Positions 10,801 through 19,576 of a DNA stretch of 64,000 bases are shown here, piece after piece. Origin of the DNA: Dactylonectria macrodidyma (taxonomy: Eukaryota; Ascomycota; Sordariomycetes; Hypocreales; Nectriaceae); NCBI GenBank assembly GCA_020744425.1, contig JAGMUV010000001.1, forward strand, positions 4,154,001 to 4,218,000, read 5' to 3'. Within the stretch, counting starts at the first letter, position 1; every line of letters starts with the position of its first letter. A program made the translations under genes and the position numbers. The notes under the pieces are model-generated. The model worked only from the letters and a program-made list of their open reading frames with translations, made no database searches and had not been told where the DNA came from.

Positions 10801-11493
10801 TTCGCTTACAACACCTCACTCCAAGAAAGCATCAAGACCACACCAGCTTACGCGTTATTTGGTTACACACCAGACCCGTATAGAGACTCATACGATGGAA
10901 TCCAAAACGTCAAAGCAATCCTCGAAGCGGACAAGTTGAGAGAACTACACACGGAACTGAGGACGGAACTCGAGTTCGTACGAGAACGAATGAAGCGCTA
11001 CTACGACCAGAAAAGATCGGAAGGACCGACTTTTTCGGAGGGAGACATGGTCTACCTATCCACAAAAAACATCGAGACAAAGCGCCCAAGTAAAAAACTC
11101 GACTTCAAATACCTCGGACCATTCAAAATTCTCAAGAAGCTCTCAGACAGCACCTACAAATTGGACTTACCACCGAAGGTCAAGCTCCATCCAGTCTTTA
11201 ACATTTCATTACTCGAATCAGCGGAAGGAACAATCAAAGTCGACACAGGCTACGACGACGATATGGAAGTTGAAGACGAACGAGAATACGAGCCAGAGAA
11301 AATCCTCAAAGCAAGAAGAAACGAGGAAAAGGGAAATCGATTGGAATACCTGGTCAAGTGGAAAGGGTACACCGACGCCGAAAATACCTGGGAACCAGCC
11401 AAACACCTCATCAATGCCCAACGTTTGCTGAAGAACTTTCACCAACCACCGCGTCGAAACCAGCGGAAAAGCTCAAAGAATTCCAATCGATAG
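7633..11493 (+). CDS. Pol polyprotein (PR-RT-RNaseH-IN-chromodomain)
   Basis: An open frame of 1286 aa, in the -1 frame relative to gag and overlapping it, so probably expressed by -1 frameshifting; I found no canonical slippery heptamer and the true N-terminus is uncertain. Domain order: aspartic protease (DSGA, residues 122-125); reverse transcriptase with YLDD at 501-504; RNase H (ELETDASDYALGA, about 650); integrase zinc finger (HX3H...CDLC, about 855-895) and DDE core (MDF, SDRG and TERVNQ motifs, about 920-1035); a GPF module; and a chromodomain at the C-terminus (about 1219-1275, YLVKWKGY, NTWEP). This is the diagnostic order of fungal chromoviruses. Catalytic residues are all present and the enzyme set looks functional. 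Confidence 0.93.
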   Translation: MEEPGVRTRTPRKQLQGTVRTRFRISVGHGRSHKQRISIPHGTNPARGEQEVSTRTTTTIERQCNTREPKRRTPPVGGPQAGEIREELPTRALRSAGKPGQRQKSFNLSVRIRGKEYNALVDSGAEENYMDPEVVNELGLRWKYKKRPYRAENLEGQPFTSNGGRVDREIDHLKVQIDERNQGITFDVIAMSHDLVLGYKWLYKYNPWIDWRTGQVRQWNDALSNDDDESDDELRSQPSTDDDGEGWHEEGTPSPPKGTRHISARKEANRTRRTIAFVKRKLKQMDEVLELQKKAFEGGHTPTNKQERLKNVPLQYRIYQKLFEEELETGLPEHSEWDLEIELKVGTKPKFYPIYNLNEVELRTLKEYLQDMLRKGYIRISKSSAGYPVMFVPKKNGKLRLVIDYRQLNDITLKDRTPLPLVTELRDRLHNKKWFTALDLKGAYNLIRIKEGDEWKTAFRTKFGLFEYAVMPFGLTNAPAAFQRMINHVLREHLDDFVVCYLDDILIFSETEEEHTEHVHKVLKALQDANLLVEPEKSIFHTHEVEFLGHIISPNEIRMDPKKIAAVRDWPRPKNLKEVQSFIGFANYYRRFIRNFGKIAIPLTELTKKETRFIWTQKAEEAFQALKEAILKEPVLATFDPAKEVELETDASDYALGAQVGQRDGNGKLHPIAFYSRKLHGAELNYPIYDKEFLAIVNAFKEFRHYLLGSQHKVKVYTDHKNISHFATTQKLSGRQLRYAEYLSEFDYAIIHRKGSENGRADAISRRSDFKTEQTIVQDQILHQTPEGHYEQRQVAYIQQAKLMETRRIAFIDKITEEQLFHGIYEHNQDIAEEEKTGKMQVPTHLQEALVKHIHEHRLHGHPRIAKMMERLKRTYEFPKMKNVVQTVLQRCDLCARTKARRHKPYGKLKPLEVAERPWQSITMDFITKLPISEDPATGVHYDSILVIVDRLTKFSYFLPFNEQTDSEQLAYIFMRNIVSVHGMPDEIISDRGSTLDSKFWKGLMAQLGLHPRMSTAYRPQVDGQTERVNQIVETYLRCYINYEQNNWAKLLPMAQFAYNTSLQESIKTTPAYALFGYTPDPYRDSYDGIQNVKAILEADKLRELHTELRTELEFVRERMKRYYDQKRSEGPTFSEGDMVYLSTKNIETKRPSKKLDFKYLGPFKILKKLSDSTYKLDLPPKVKLHPVFNISLLESAEGTIKVDTGYDDDMEVEDEREYEPEKILKARRNEEKGNRLEYLVKWKGYTDAENTWEPAKHLINAQRLLKNFHQPPRRNQRKSSKNSNR

Positions 11494-12092
11494 TATCCAA
11501 CACATCCGGTGGAAGCTGAGCAGCATCCAGGAAACCCGCCTCAGCACCTTGACGCTCCTCCGTTTCAAGACGATCCAATTCATCTAAATCTTCCACCTCT
11601 CTCGCATCCATGGCCTCCGCCGCAGGAATACCTTTCTCCTCCAAATGATCCTCCATTTTTTCAATCCGCTCCAGCTTCGCAAAAGCCGCCATAATTTGAG
11701 CCTGGGTGTCCTGGACCATCTTTTGTGACAACTCCAGGGAGCTACGGAGGGCGGCCAACTCGTTTCGAGTGTCCAAACGCTGTTGACGCAACTTTTTCTT
11801 CTCACGAACGATTCTAAGGACTAGGAGGGTGAGTCAGCACAAACACCAGAAAAGCAACCAAGGAAGGACACCCATGAGTCGCGGCCTCGGAACCTGAGCG
11901 CTCACACGATTGATGAGCCTTCACGCATTCAGAACAACGAGAGGAACCCGGCCCAACAATGCAGGGACGCCCGGTGCGGGCGCAAAAAGCACACGGCGTC
12001 ATTTCGACACCGAAAATTTCAACGAACTCTGCGAGAGTTTCGACTTCTCGATTTTTTCGCGCTGTCGAACGTTTCACGACTCTGCCCGACAT
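11411..12092 (-). CDS. Spliced antisense Cys-rich coiled-coil protein in the chromovirus
   Basis: On the strand opposite gag-pol I read a two-exon gene: exon 1 12092-11894, intron 11893-11821 (73 nt, GTTCCG donor, CTGAC branch-like motif, CCTAG acceptor), exon 2 11820-11411. Joined it encodes 202 aa. Residues about 30-65 hold a cysteine cluster (CAFCARTGRPC, then CSEC and HQSCE) resembling a compact zinc-binding module. After it come a basic stretch (REKKKLRQQR) and a long Glu/Leu-rich coiled coil, then an acidic tail. Its last 83 nt overlap the 3' end of pol. Both halves are open on either side of an intron that restores frame. A role in regulating the element is only a guess. The weak donor is the main doubt. 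Confidence 0.6.
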
Positions 12093-12178
12093 ACTGTCAG
12101 CATGATGACAGGACGAAGGAAAGGAAATTTGACGAACCAACACAAGTGGGGAGCTACGGCCTTGAGGACAAGACCATT

Positions 12179-12188
12179 GGGAGGGAGA
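12179..12188 (+). promoter_or_regulatory. Polypurine tract of the chromovirus
   Basis: GGGAGGGAGA followed by CATCG and then the 3' LTR. This is the expected plus-strand primer site. The same GGAGGGGAGACATCG arrangement precedes the 3' LTR of the TRIM at 25339. Confidence 0.7.
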
Positions 12189-12193
12189 CATCG

Positions 12194-12647
12194 TGTCACG
12201 ACCCAAGCTAAGGCGTCCAAGGGACCAAGTGGCGAAGGGTGGCAAAACCCTTGGACCTTGAGAACCAAGCGGCGAGGCTGATGAGTCAGCCTCACGGGCG
12301 AATCAGGGAAGGAGCGATGGAGCGACAGGAGCGATGGGAACGAGGGAGCAACGCTCCTCGCGCTCCATCGCTCCCATTGAAACCTTAACCTTAAATGGTC
12401 GAACAAGAGCACGTTCGGCCACGATTGACCAAGCAGACCAGAATAGTATATATAGCTTCACTCATTCCCACTTCCCTATGTCCAGATAGCTCTCCAGCTT
12501 TCAATACAATTTGATTACTCAAGAATACTTCTTGACATTATCAGACGTGATTCGCCACCCTACGCTCAGTACGTTACGCCCCGTTTCAGCTGCCAACATA
12601 AACCAGTCGGGTTACGGTTTACTACGTTGGGAACCTTGACCGTCACA
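12194..12647 (+). repeat. 3' LTR of the chromovirus
   Basis: 454 bp, apparently identical to the 5' LTR, followed by the TTAGG target duplication. The spliced antisense ORF starts about 100 bp upstream of this LTR, which may supply its promoter on the minus strand (inference). Confidence 0.95.
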
Positions 12648-12675
12648 TTAGGAAGACAGTCTTCTCTATATAGCG

Positions 12676-13074
12676 TGTCGGGGCTGAGGGCCCACTAGCT
12701 AGAATGGCCTGGACATTTTAATTGGCCGACCAATTTGAGTGCCGGTCTTGATAAAGCTATCGATAAGGATAACGGGAGTTGGTCTGAGATAAAAGGCAGA
12801 GACAACTCGGACACAGATAGCAATCAACAATGTTCTTGCCCACCTTTATTTTTGAGTTATTGAATTGTTTTGATGTCATTATGATGAGATTTATTTGATC
12901 AACTGGAATATCTGATTTATTTTCTAGCCAGCCGCTTGATTGCAGCTCTGGCCCTCTTTTTGTCTGTTTTGTTTTGCGAGTCTTGTCCATCCTCGCACTG
13001 CTTCGCATCCCGCCTACCCTGCGGCATCCGTCACTTCGGGTGGTGGTGTCCCTCTTGTCCCCCTGCCCAACACA
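12676..13074. repeat. Possible solo LTR or other non-RIPed insert
   Basis: A roughly 400-bp block of normal base composition between RIPed flanks. It starts TGTCGGGGCTGAGG and ends CCCAACACA (TG...CA). Flanks read ATAGCG on the left and ATAGTG on the right, a 6-bp near-duplication differing by one C/T. No internal retroelement sequence adjoins. A minus-strand ORF of 83 codons here is not convincing. Confidence 0.35.
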
Positions 13075-13880
13075 ATAGTGCTATAAACAATAGTCGCGCT
13101 ATATAGTTACTTACTTTGCCTTTGCTTTAGCCTTAGAAGCATTATTTTATAAGTCTTTCCTACTCTTATAGAATCTAAAAGCTAAGTAAGAGTACTTAGT
13201 ATTAGTTATACTACTTAGAATAGTAAATAGATCAGAATTTAATATAATTTAATAGGTTATTAGTTATATAGTTAGTAAGGGAGTAAGAGTCTGGAAGTTA
13301 TATAAGCTTTATTAGGTTAGTAGGATTAGCATTCTTAGCACTACTTACAGCTAGCTAATTAGCTCTTTAAATAACCTCCTTACTATATAAAGTTACTATA
13401 GCCTCTCTAGTGATATAGGCTGGGTTTTGGATCTCTTATTAAGAGGCAATAGGCTAGTATTTCTATTAGTTCTTTTAAAGGCAGATCTCTTAGCTAAGGA
13501 AAGACAGACAGCCAGGTTCCTTAACGCTAGAACTGCACCTTTAGACCTAGCACGCTTAATCAGGTTAAAAAAGCATATAGATAATACTAATAATATTAAT
13601 TACTTTAGAATTATACTAGTTCTAGCATTCTAAGCAGGTTATAGTTTAATTAATAGATTTCCTCCTATTAATAAAGTCACTTATTAGTTTTATTTAGTTA
13701 TAAGATAGGCAATAGACTCTAAAATCAGATCTAGGGCTTATATTACCCTTAGAATTAGAATCCATCCTTAGTTATACAGTATATCAGAATTGATAATAGA
13801 AGAAAGGTTGCTTAGCTAAGTAAATGAATAGATCGCTAGGCAAATTTAGCAATAGTAAATAAAGAAGTAAATAAAGAAGC
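13075..13880. other. RIP-degraded relic, no intact gene
   Basis: AT-rich and TpA-rich with short open stretches only. A 68-codon ORF at 13427-13633 sits in a decayed transposon-like sequence that I cannot classify. From about 13880 base composition returns to normal. Confidence 0.5.
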
Positions 13881-14174
13881 AGTAACAGATGGTGGCTGGC
13901 GGATACCCCCTTTTTCTAGAGCCGCTAACCAATCCAGCCTTCTTTAGCAACCGGCAATACAAATTCTGGACCAATCAGAAACTTTTGGCCAATCTTGCAC
14001 TAAACCCTCATATTTGGAAAACTTAAGAACTGATGTAGAGTCAGCCTTCGGCTGAATGAGAGCCAGATCTGCATTGGTTATATCCCTTTTCTCAGCCCTG
14101 AGACGCCTGATACTAGTGAATAACTTTACGAAATAAATAAAACAAGAGCTGACACTGACAGACCCGTATTCCTC

Positions 14175-14598
14175 TCAAGCCTGAGTGCTAATTTGGGCCT
14201 GCAAATTAGGCCCATTTACTCGAGCATTCAGGTCACGCAAGTGTCTGTTAACTTTAACACTAATGTCCATCAGTTTCTGGGTATAGCGAGACATCTCTGT
14301 CAATGTCGACTGCAACTGAACGGTTTCTGCCGCTAACCGGCGAATGGAATTTTCCTGTGACTTGACTTGACTGGCGAGATATCAGCTGATTTGTTTCAAA
14401 CATGATTTACGAGCAATGAGCTTACAGATTTACCATAGATATTTGATGGAATAACAACCGAGATCTAAAGATCTCCCGTCGTTTGATCTTTTCCATTACT
14501 CCGTCCCGCATCACGTACCAGCGCAATAAATTCGGGGTTTCTCCAAGTGTAAGAATGAAGTTCAACGTGAATTTCAGTGTTTCATCGCCAAGGATCAT
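14175..14598 (-). CDS. Small two-exon hypothetical protein (114 aa)
   Basis: Not visible as one ORF because of an intron. Exon 1 is 14598-14434 (55 codons from an ATG preceded by an in-frame stop). The intron is 14433-14355 (79 nt, GTAAAT donor, CTGAT branch-like motif, CACAG acceptor). Exon 2 is 14354-14175. The joined frame is open for 114 aa: an N-terminal Leu/Phe-rich segment with RWYVMRDGVMEKIKRRE, then an amphipathic, probably coiled-coil C-terminal half ending in a TGA. I do not recognise the family. Phase-correct splicing with consensus-like signals argues for a real gene. An acceptor three codons earlier is also possible. Confidence 0.45.
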
Positions 14599-15332
14599 TG
14601 GAAGATCAAAAGAAACTCACTGATTCTGGACTAACGCTACAGGGACACATGGACCTGTTTAAACCTTGCACTGCGGGAGAACCTTCTCTCTGTAGCAAAC
14701 TATGCAGTTCTAATCACTTAGTGCACCTCGTTAGCTAATCTGCACTTGCTAGGAACCATCGTCCCATTTCTCTTGAGAGAGATGGCGCGGTCATTGTTGG
14801 CCAGCTGAAGAGCGATGGTTTCTCATGGAGTCGTCAAGGCAGGGAAATTCTCGAGGCAGCCATGATTTCATCCACAAGGTAATTTTAATGGAGACTCTCA
14901 AGGTAGCCTTTCGCAGCGTGGGGAATTCCTGCTGGTCAGCTTGGCTATGAGGCTATGGAAGAAGTTGGTCTTTGTTTTCCCGCCGGTCGTCTCGAAAAGC
15001 GACCGAGGCCAGTTGCGTTCGTTCCTGACAGTCAGCTTCTCTTGGCCCCCCATTCAACCACCTGTCAAAGGATCTGTTTGTGCTATATTTGCCTTCTCCT
15101 ACTCTGGGAGTTCACTTCGAGCCCGTCGTCGGAGTAAAGATTGTGAAAAAAAAAAAAAATTCCCCTGGGGACGATCCGCCGCTTCACTGCTTCCGTTGGT
15201 TCTCCAAACCCCTTGGGGCGACAGACCGTTCGCCGCCGGTGCTGGTTGGTTCGCCCGGAAAGCCTTGGTGTTCGACTGAGTCATGATCGCCGGGTGTACG
15301 TTTGGTGCAGAGTGAGGCGACAATCTCTTGTG
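14599..15332. other. No recognisable gene
   Basis: Normal base composition. Overlapping ORFs of 60-112 codons occur in several frames on both strands around 14941-15323, none with recognisable motifs. A 13-A homopolymer lies at about 15147. I regard this stretch as non-coding or too decayed to read. Confidence 0.4.
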
Positions 15333-15734
15333 AGCTGGATTAACGTGAAAGTAAACGGATCATTCTTCTCGTTACCGCTGCCCATGACGATAGCAGCAGC
15401 GGTGGCGCCGACACTCGCTGGGGGAGCAGCCCAAGCCACGCTGGTGGTGTTTGGTTTCCGGTTTCACGGCCTCCATGGCGACCGTCGGTTCAAGAGCGCG
15501 GCCATTACTGTGATTTTCGAGGACGAGAAAGGGCGAGGTCGGAGGCAATGCCGATATACAGGCCGGCGCGCCAGTCGTCACAGTTGGAGGGGACACGTTG
15601 TCCGTTCCTGGGAGAAGAAGAAAAAGTCATTTAGTCGGAAGGGCAGTTCGAAATTAACTGGCTCCGTCTTCTTAGACTTCTCTGTCCCGGAGCATGGGCC
15701 TCCAAATGCCGTTTCCAGACTCTCTTTGATCTAG
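15333..15734 (+). pseudogene. Frameshifted fragment of a fungal hypothetical protein
   Basis: The plus strand reads as plausible coding in one frame (KVNGSFF...AAQATLVVFGFRFHG, ending ITVIFEDEKG at about 15540). It then continues in another frame (GGNADIQAGAPVVTVGGDTL), then returns to the first frame near 15650 (KLTGSVFLDFSVPEHGPP). The three pieces together resemble the middle of an uncharacterised fungal protein. Two frame changes and no upstream start make it a pseudogene. The assignment rests on coding character, not a database match. Confidence 0.4.
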
Positions 15735-15756
15735 CGGCAGATTCTAAGGTCTAACC

Positions 15757-16496
15757 TTGAACTTCTGGTCTAGGATATTCATAGTCGGCTTGACTCTGAG
15801 CACCCCGAGGGCTATTCTTCGAAGCATCGGTCCGAGCCCCGAGACGGCAGACGAGTTTTATTGCGGACAGATTGCTGCCGTCCTCCATGGCATGGATGAG
15901 GAGCTGTTGTCCTGGACGACAGCAGTTCTCTCCTGGGCTTTTATGTCGACTCGGCCGCTGCAGGCCCAAGGGCTGGCAGAGGCCGTGGCCATCAATCTAA
16001 ATCAGGAACAAACGGTGGCAATGGACGAGGCCGTCACGCTGGATATCGAGAGAGACATCCACAGAAACCTTGCCGGCCTTCTCAATGTCGAGAACGGCTA
16101 CGTCCGCATAGCCAGCCCCTGGGCTGCCTGCAAGACCCTGAGTGCCAAATCCCCCCCGTGATGAGACCGAGGATGTGCTTGGCCTGATACTAGCTGAGAT
16201 GGCTGGTCACGCTAGCCTTTTGCCCCTGGTGTCGTATCTACTGGCCGAGAACGATGGCGCCCATGATGGCAGCAGCCTCCTAAAGATGCTAGTAAGACGC
16301 GGCGGCGGCTTGGAGCGCCAGATGGTTTTCTTCGACGGAACTGGCTCCAAGCTCTATCTCGAATGCTGTTACGTGGGGGAGCCCCGAGACCTGCGACGCC
16401 CTCCTCGACGGCGGGGCTGCGGTCAATGACGAAGGGGGCAATACGGGAGAACGCCCCCGGTTCCAAGCGTCGTATTATGGCCAAGGCGAGGTATAG
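15757..16496 (+). pseudogene. NACHT-ankyrin NLR fragment, frameshifted
   Basis: From 15757 the frame encodes a segment typical of the region after the NACHT domain in fungal NLRs (AVLSWAFMSTRPLQAQGLAE, ERDIHRNLAGLL, GYVRIASP). Near 16150 the frame changes and continues as DETEDVLGLILAEMAGHASL and SYLLAENDGAHDGSSLLKML. Near 16380 a second shift gives an ankyrin-like unit (CDALLDGGAAVNDEGGNTG...YYGQGEV) ending at TAG 16494. There is no P-loop and no 5' end. It is the remnant of a STAND receptor of the kind found intact at 26.5 kb. Confidence 0.6.
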
Positions 16497-16912
16497 CTGT
16501 CTGGAATGATATGTATAGCGTTGTGGATGTCATGCTAGGCCTCCTGTTAATATCCGCTGTCTCTGGCCTCCTCGCGCTGCCGTGAGGCATAGCATGTTGT
16601 AGACTTATTAAGTCGCCCACTAAGGTACATAAGCGCTAGAGCGTGACACGCGTGGGACGATTGTCAAGACCTGTCCCGGATTAGTAGGCAAGGGGCGGGT
16701 CGCTGGGCCCTGCGACCTCAGAGGAAGCAAGTAATTGCCTAGCTCATCGCTTATCTCATTGCCGCTACGGTGGATCAAACATCCAGGCAGCGCAAAACGT
16801 CCAATAAACGGCCCAGATGTGTGTGATTGGGTCGTGCAAATCATGCGACTAAACGCGCATACACGACACACTTCCCGTGGACACCCCCGCCAACGCGACC
16901 GTAAACGGTGAA
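16497..16912. other. Intergenic, no recognisable gene
   Basis: Normal composition. Only short ORFs without motifs on the minus strand, some of which run into the 19-bp repeat array downstream. Confidence 0.4.
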
Positions 16913-17014
16913 CAGTGACGTGAACAAAGAATAGTGACGTGAACAAAGAACAGTGACACGAACAAACAATAGTGACACGAACAAACAACAGTGACGTGAA
17001 TAAACAACAGTGAC
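16913..17014. repeat. 19-bp tandem repeat
   Basis: The motif GTGACGTGAACAAAGAA/ACAA recurs with an exact 19-bp period; GTGAC starts lie one base after the G at 16915, 16934, 16953, 16972, 16991 and 17010. Units vary between GTGACGTG and GTGACACG. The array creates fake repetitive ORFs on the minus strand. Confidence 0.8.
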
Positions 17015-17084
17015 ATGTGACCGCGGCCTCCCCATTTCACCAAACTCTCTCTTGATTTCACCTCCCAACTATGGTCATTCACTC

Positions 17085-18869
17085 ATGGCGAGACCACACA
17101 ACCAAAAGCGACGCCGCGCCAACGAGCCCTCGCATCAAGACGATTCTCCTACGAACGATGGAAAGAGACAGCACACTAACGAGACTTTGCATCAAGACAA
17201 CCGTCCGGCAAAGGAACCTAGGCTGGCGGTTGAAGATGACCACTGCTAGCGATATCCACCTGAATTTTAGGACAGATTGTCCAAGACTCCTCTCATCCAC
17301 AGCGCCGTAAAAGAACTCGAAAGGCGCACCCGTACTCGACCTTCCTGTCCTTCGCCTCCTACGGAGCCAGCCTAGGACCTTACTCCCGCTACTACCGAAG
17401 AGCTTACTCGATTTGCGAGGCACGGCGGCCTAGATTTATATGATCTTTGAGGGTATCCTCTTATAACAAATAGAAACCAACCCGCTAGTACTATAGGCTC
17501 CCCTTTGCAAAGCTAAGTGACTAAATCGACTAATCTAATAACACCCCTAATAACCTTAGGGATAACTAAGACTAAGTTAATATCACTCTATAACCCTAGT
17601 TTCGAACAGTATATGACTGACTATATTATTCACTTAATATAGAAATTGTAAAAGCCAGACTTAGAGGATATAAGAGTGGTATTAATAGCCCTAAGGCTAT
17701 TACTCTTACCCTTAAGATTCTCTAACCGGGCATTTAAGACATTCTAGAATAGCAATGCCTGCACTAAAGACAAAGGTAATATATTAGTAGATATAATCCT
17801 AACTATAACCGGCCTAAAGCAAGCCAATTACCTATTCTCTAGAAATACGAAATTCAGAAATCTTAAGCTGCTTATAAATAGTACTATCATACTAGCTAAA
17901 CCAGATATTTATTATAGCGCCTACCCTAAAGAACTTGACCTAAAGATCCGCGACTAGCTCGCTAGCTATATTATACTATTGACTATATAGAATAAGCTAA
18001 TAGTACTAAACTTCTTTATAAAGGTCAAAGGACTATATAGTAATATAGCTATAGCCATACGATAAGCTTATTATAATAGAGCAATTAGTTCCTATAGCAT
18101 ACACACTCTACAGAACCACGGAAAGGAGGAGCCAGAGTACGACAGCAATGCCTATACTTTTAGCTCGACCTATTATAATAGGACACTCAAGCTCTACGCC
18201 CACTATATCACAGCGCCGACGACCCCAGAGAGGCCGCCGGCGTACCACATGACTTAGGTGAAGAGCTATGCTATGAGCAACGATAAAGATACCTTCATTC
18301 AAGGAGCCACCGCATTCAGAAACGCCCGAGATATGGCGAAACAGTACCGGGACAATGTCATTCGGGAAGCAAACGCCACAGCATCTCAGGCAAAGTCCAC
18401 CGCTGCTCAAGCTCAAGCAGATGTGACCGGGCCACATGAAGACGATATCTCAACTCCTCACGACCCTCATGAACTCTACGAACCTGTGGATCCTGCATAA
18501 TACCAGAGTCATTCCAAACGTTCGAAACCATCTCTCAGCCCGCCTTCCAAATCTAGCGGGAGTCATGTGCTGAAGAGTCAGACACGACCAAGCGCAGCTC
18601 GACGAACTGCGGAGTTGTCCACTACTTCCGCTGCAGGATCGGCGCAATCGGGTCCAAATGGCTCCCATTGGGTGGGGACGTATAGGAGCAGGGGAAAGGT
18701 GTGCTTTAGGAATCTCAAAGGCTTAGAAGTCAAGACGGAGTTGAGAGACTGGAGGGAGCAAGTTGTTGATGGGCTTGAATGTTTCTACTGGGAAGACTCA
18801 GAGTCAGGACAGACCTTCTGCGCAATGGAGTTGCCAAAGGATACCAAGAAGAAGAGCGGTCGGCGCTAG
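17085..18869 (+). pseudogene. RIP-inactivated conserved fungal hypothetical protein
   Basis: One reading frame of 595 codons can be followed from ATG 17085 to TAG 18869 without a frame change, but it carries more than ten in-frame TAG/TAA/TGA codons. Nearly all lie where Gln or Trp codons are expected, so CAA/CAG to TAA/TAG and TGG to TAG/TGA, the RIP pattern. The ends (17085-17420, 18090-18869) keep normal codon use, while the middle is heavily AT-shifted. Recognisable landmarks: a basic, polar N-terminus (MARPHNQKRRRANEP), a KPDIYY motif, then LNFFIKVKG about 40 codons later, then HTLQNHGKEEPEYD and ATAFRNARDMAKQYRD. The PD...(E)xK spacing recalls PD-(D/E)XK nuclease folds (inference). Function unknown. 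Confidence 0.65.
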
Positions 18870-19000
18870 GGTAGATCTTGAAATGGATCGTGTAAATTAG
18901 AACCAAGCACATGATCAGAAGTATATATATATTTAATGATCATTATATTGTATTCTGCAAATTCAATCTGCTGTAACTGTTCAGTAGGCCGGAATGGTAG

Positions 19001-19576
19001 ATGAGTCGGCTAGATCGCCCCAAGCCAAAGCTAACCCCCACTAGTCCGAGATCAATATACCCATCATTGCTCTGGCCGAAACACATCGCCCTCGACCTCA
19101 AAGATACACGATTAGCTAGAGCGATGCGCATGACTGTCGAGCATCAGAAGATGCTGAGTGCCTACCGTTTAAGCACGAATGGCATCCGAATTAGGAGACT
19201 GGTGAGAGACAACTCCACTAGGACCGGTGACTCATACCTACACCGCCGGCAGTTGTCGGATCTTGAACAACGCTTCGTCTCTTGCATGACGGACAGGTTC
19301 GGTCGGACGCCGCTACACTATTCCACCCAGAGGGGACACAAGCGCGTCATCGAGGCGCTCGTCGAACTGGGAACCGACAAGGACGCGAAGGATGATGCCG
19401 GTCGGGCGCCGCTACGCTATGCCGCCAGGAGCGAGCACGAGGCCGTCAGGGTGCTCATCGAACTAGGAGCCGACAAGGACGAGAGGGATAACTCGGCCTC
19501 CGATTTAAACGTACCTGCAGTCGAGTCGAGTAGCTCGTACCTGCATCCACTGCACAACCACAAAGTCGGGGAGTGA
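19001..19576 (+). CDS. Ankyrin-repeat ORF (191 aa), possibly a fragment
   Basis: An open frame of 191 aa. The N-terminal half is basic and unassigned. Residues about 97-165 form two ankyrin repeats (DRFGRTPLHYSTQRGHKRVI, then DAGRAPLRYAARSEHEAVR), each ending in a VELGTDKDAKD-like loop. The C-terminus is Ser-rich. Two repeats are too few for a stable ankyrin solenoid, so this is probably a remnant of a longer NLR or ankyrin protein rather than a complete gene. Neighbouring NLR debris at 15.8 kb and the intact NLR at 26.5 kb use similar repeats. No intron signals were needed to read it. Confidence 0.4.
   Translation: MSRLDRPKPKLTPTSPRSIYPSLLWPKHIALDLKDTRLARAMRMTVEHQKMLSAYRLSTNGIRIRRLVRDNSTRTGDSYLHRRQLSDLEQRFVSCMTDRFGRTPLHYSTQRGHKRVIEALVELGTDKDAKDDAGRAPLRYAARSEHEAVRVLIELGADKDERDNSASDLNVPAVESSSSYLHPLHNHKVGE

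Larger units (their letters stand above)
5638..12647 (+). mobile_element. Intact Ty3/gypsy chromovirus
   Basis: A 7010-bp LTR retrotransposon. The two 454-bp LTRs (5638-6091, 12194-12647) appear identical on reading, begin TGTCACGACC and end CCGTCACA. The 5-bp target duplication TTAGG flanks the element (5633-5637, 12648-12652). It encodes Gag and a Pol with protease, RT, RNase H, integrase and a C-terminal chromodomain, plus a spliced antisense ORF before the 3' LTR. Unlike the surrounding DNA it shows no RIP signature, so insertion is recent. The chromodomain would favour insertion into H3K9-methylated chromatin, consistent with the RIPed target (inference). Confidence 0.95.

Noticed and set aside
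6287..11445. Many ORFs on the strand opposite gag-pol and in shifted frames
   Set aside because: Shadows of the long, codon-biased gag-pol frames without motifs; only the 11411-12092 gene has independent support.
14941..15323. Several overlapping ORFs of 60-112 codons
   Set aside because: Mutually overlapping in different frames and strands, no motifs, includes a poly-A run.
16913..17014. CRISPR-like look of the short repeats
   Set aside because: Direct 19-bp units without spacers in a eukaryotic genome; a simple tandem repeat.
16620..17082. Repetitive minus-strand ORFs with SRHCSLF-like repeats
   Set aside because: Produced by the 19-bp tandem repeat and not gene-like.
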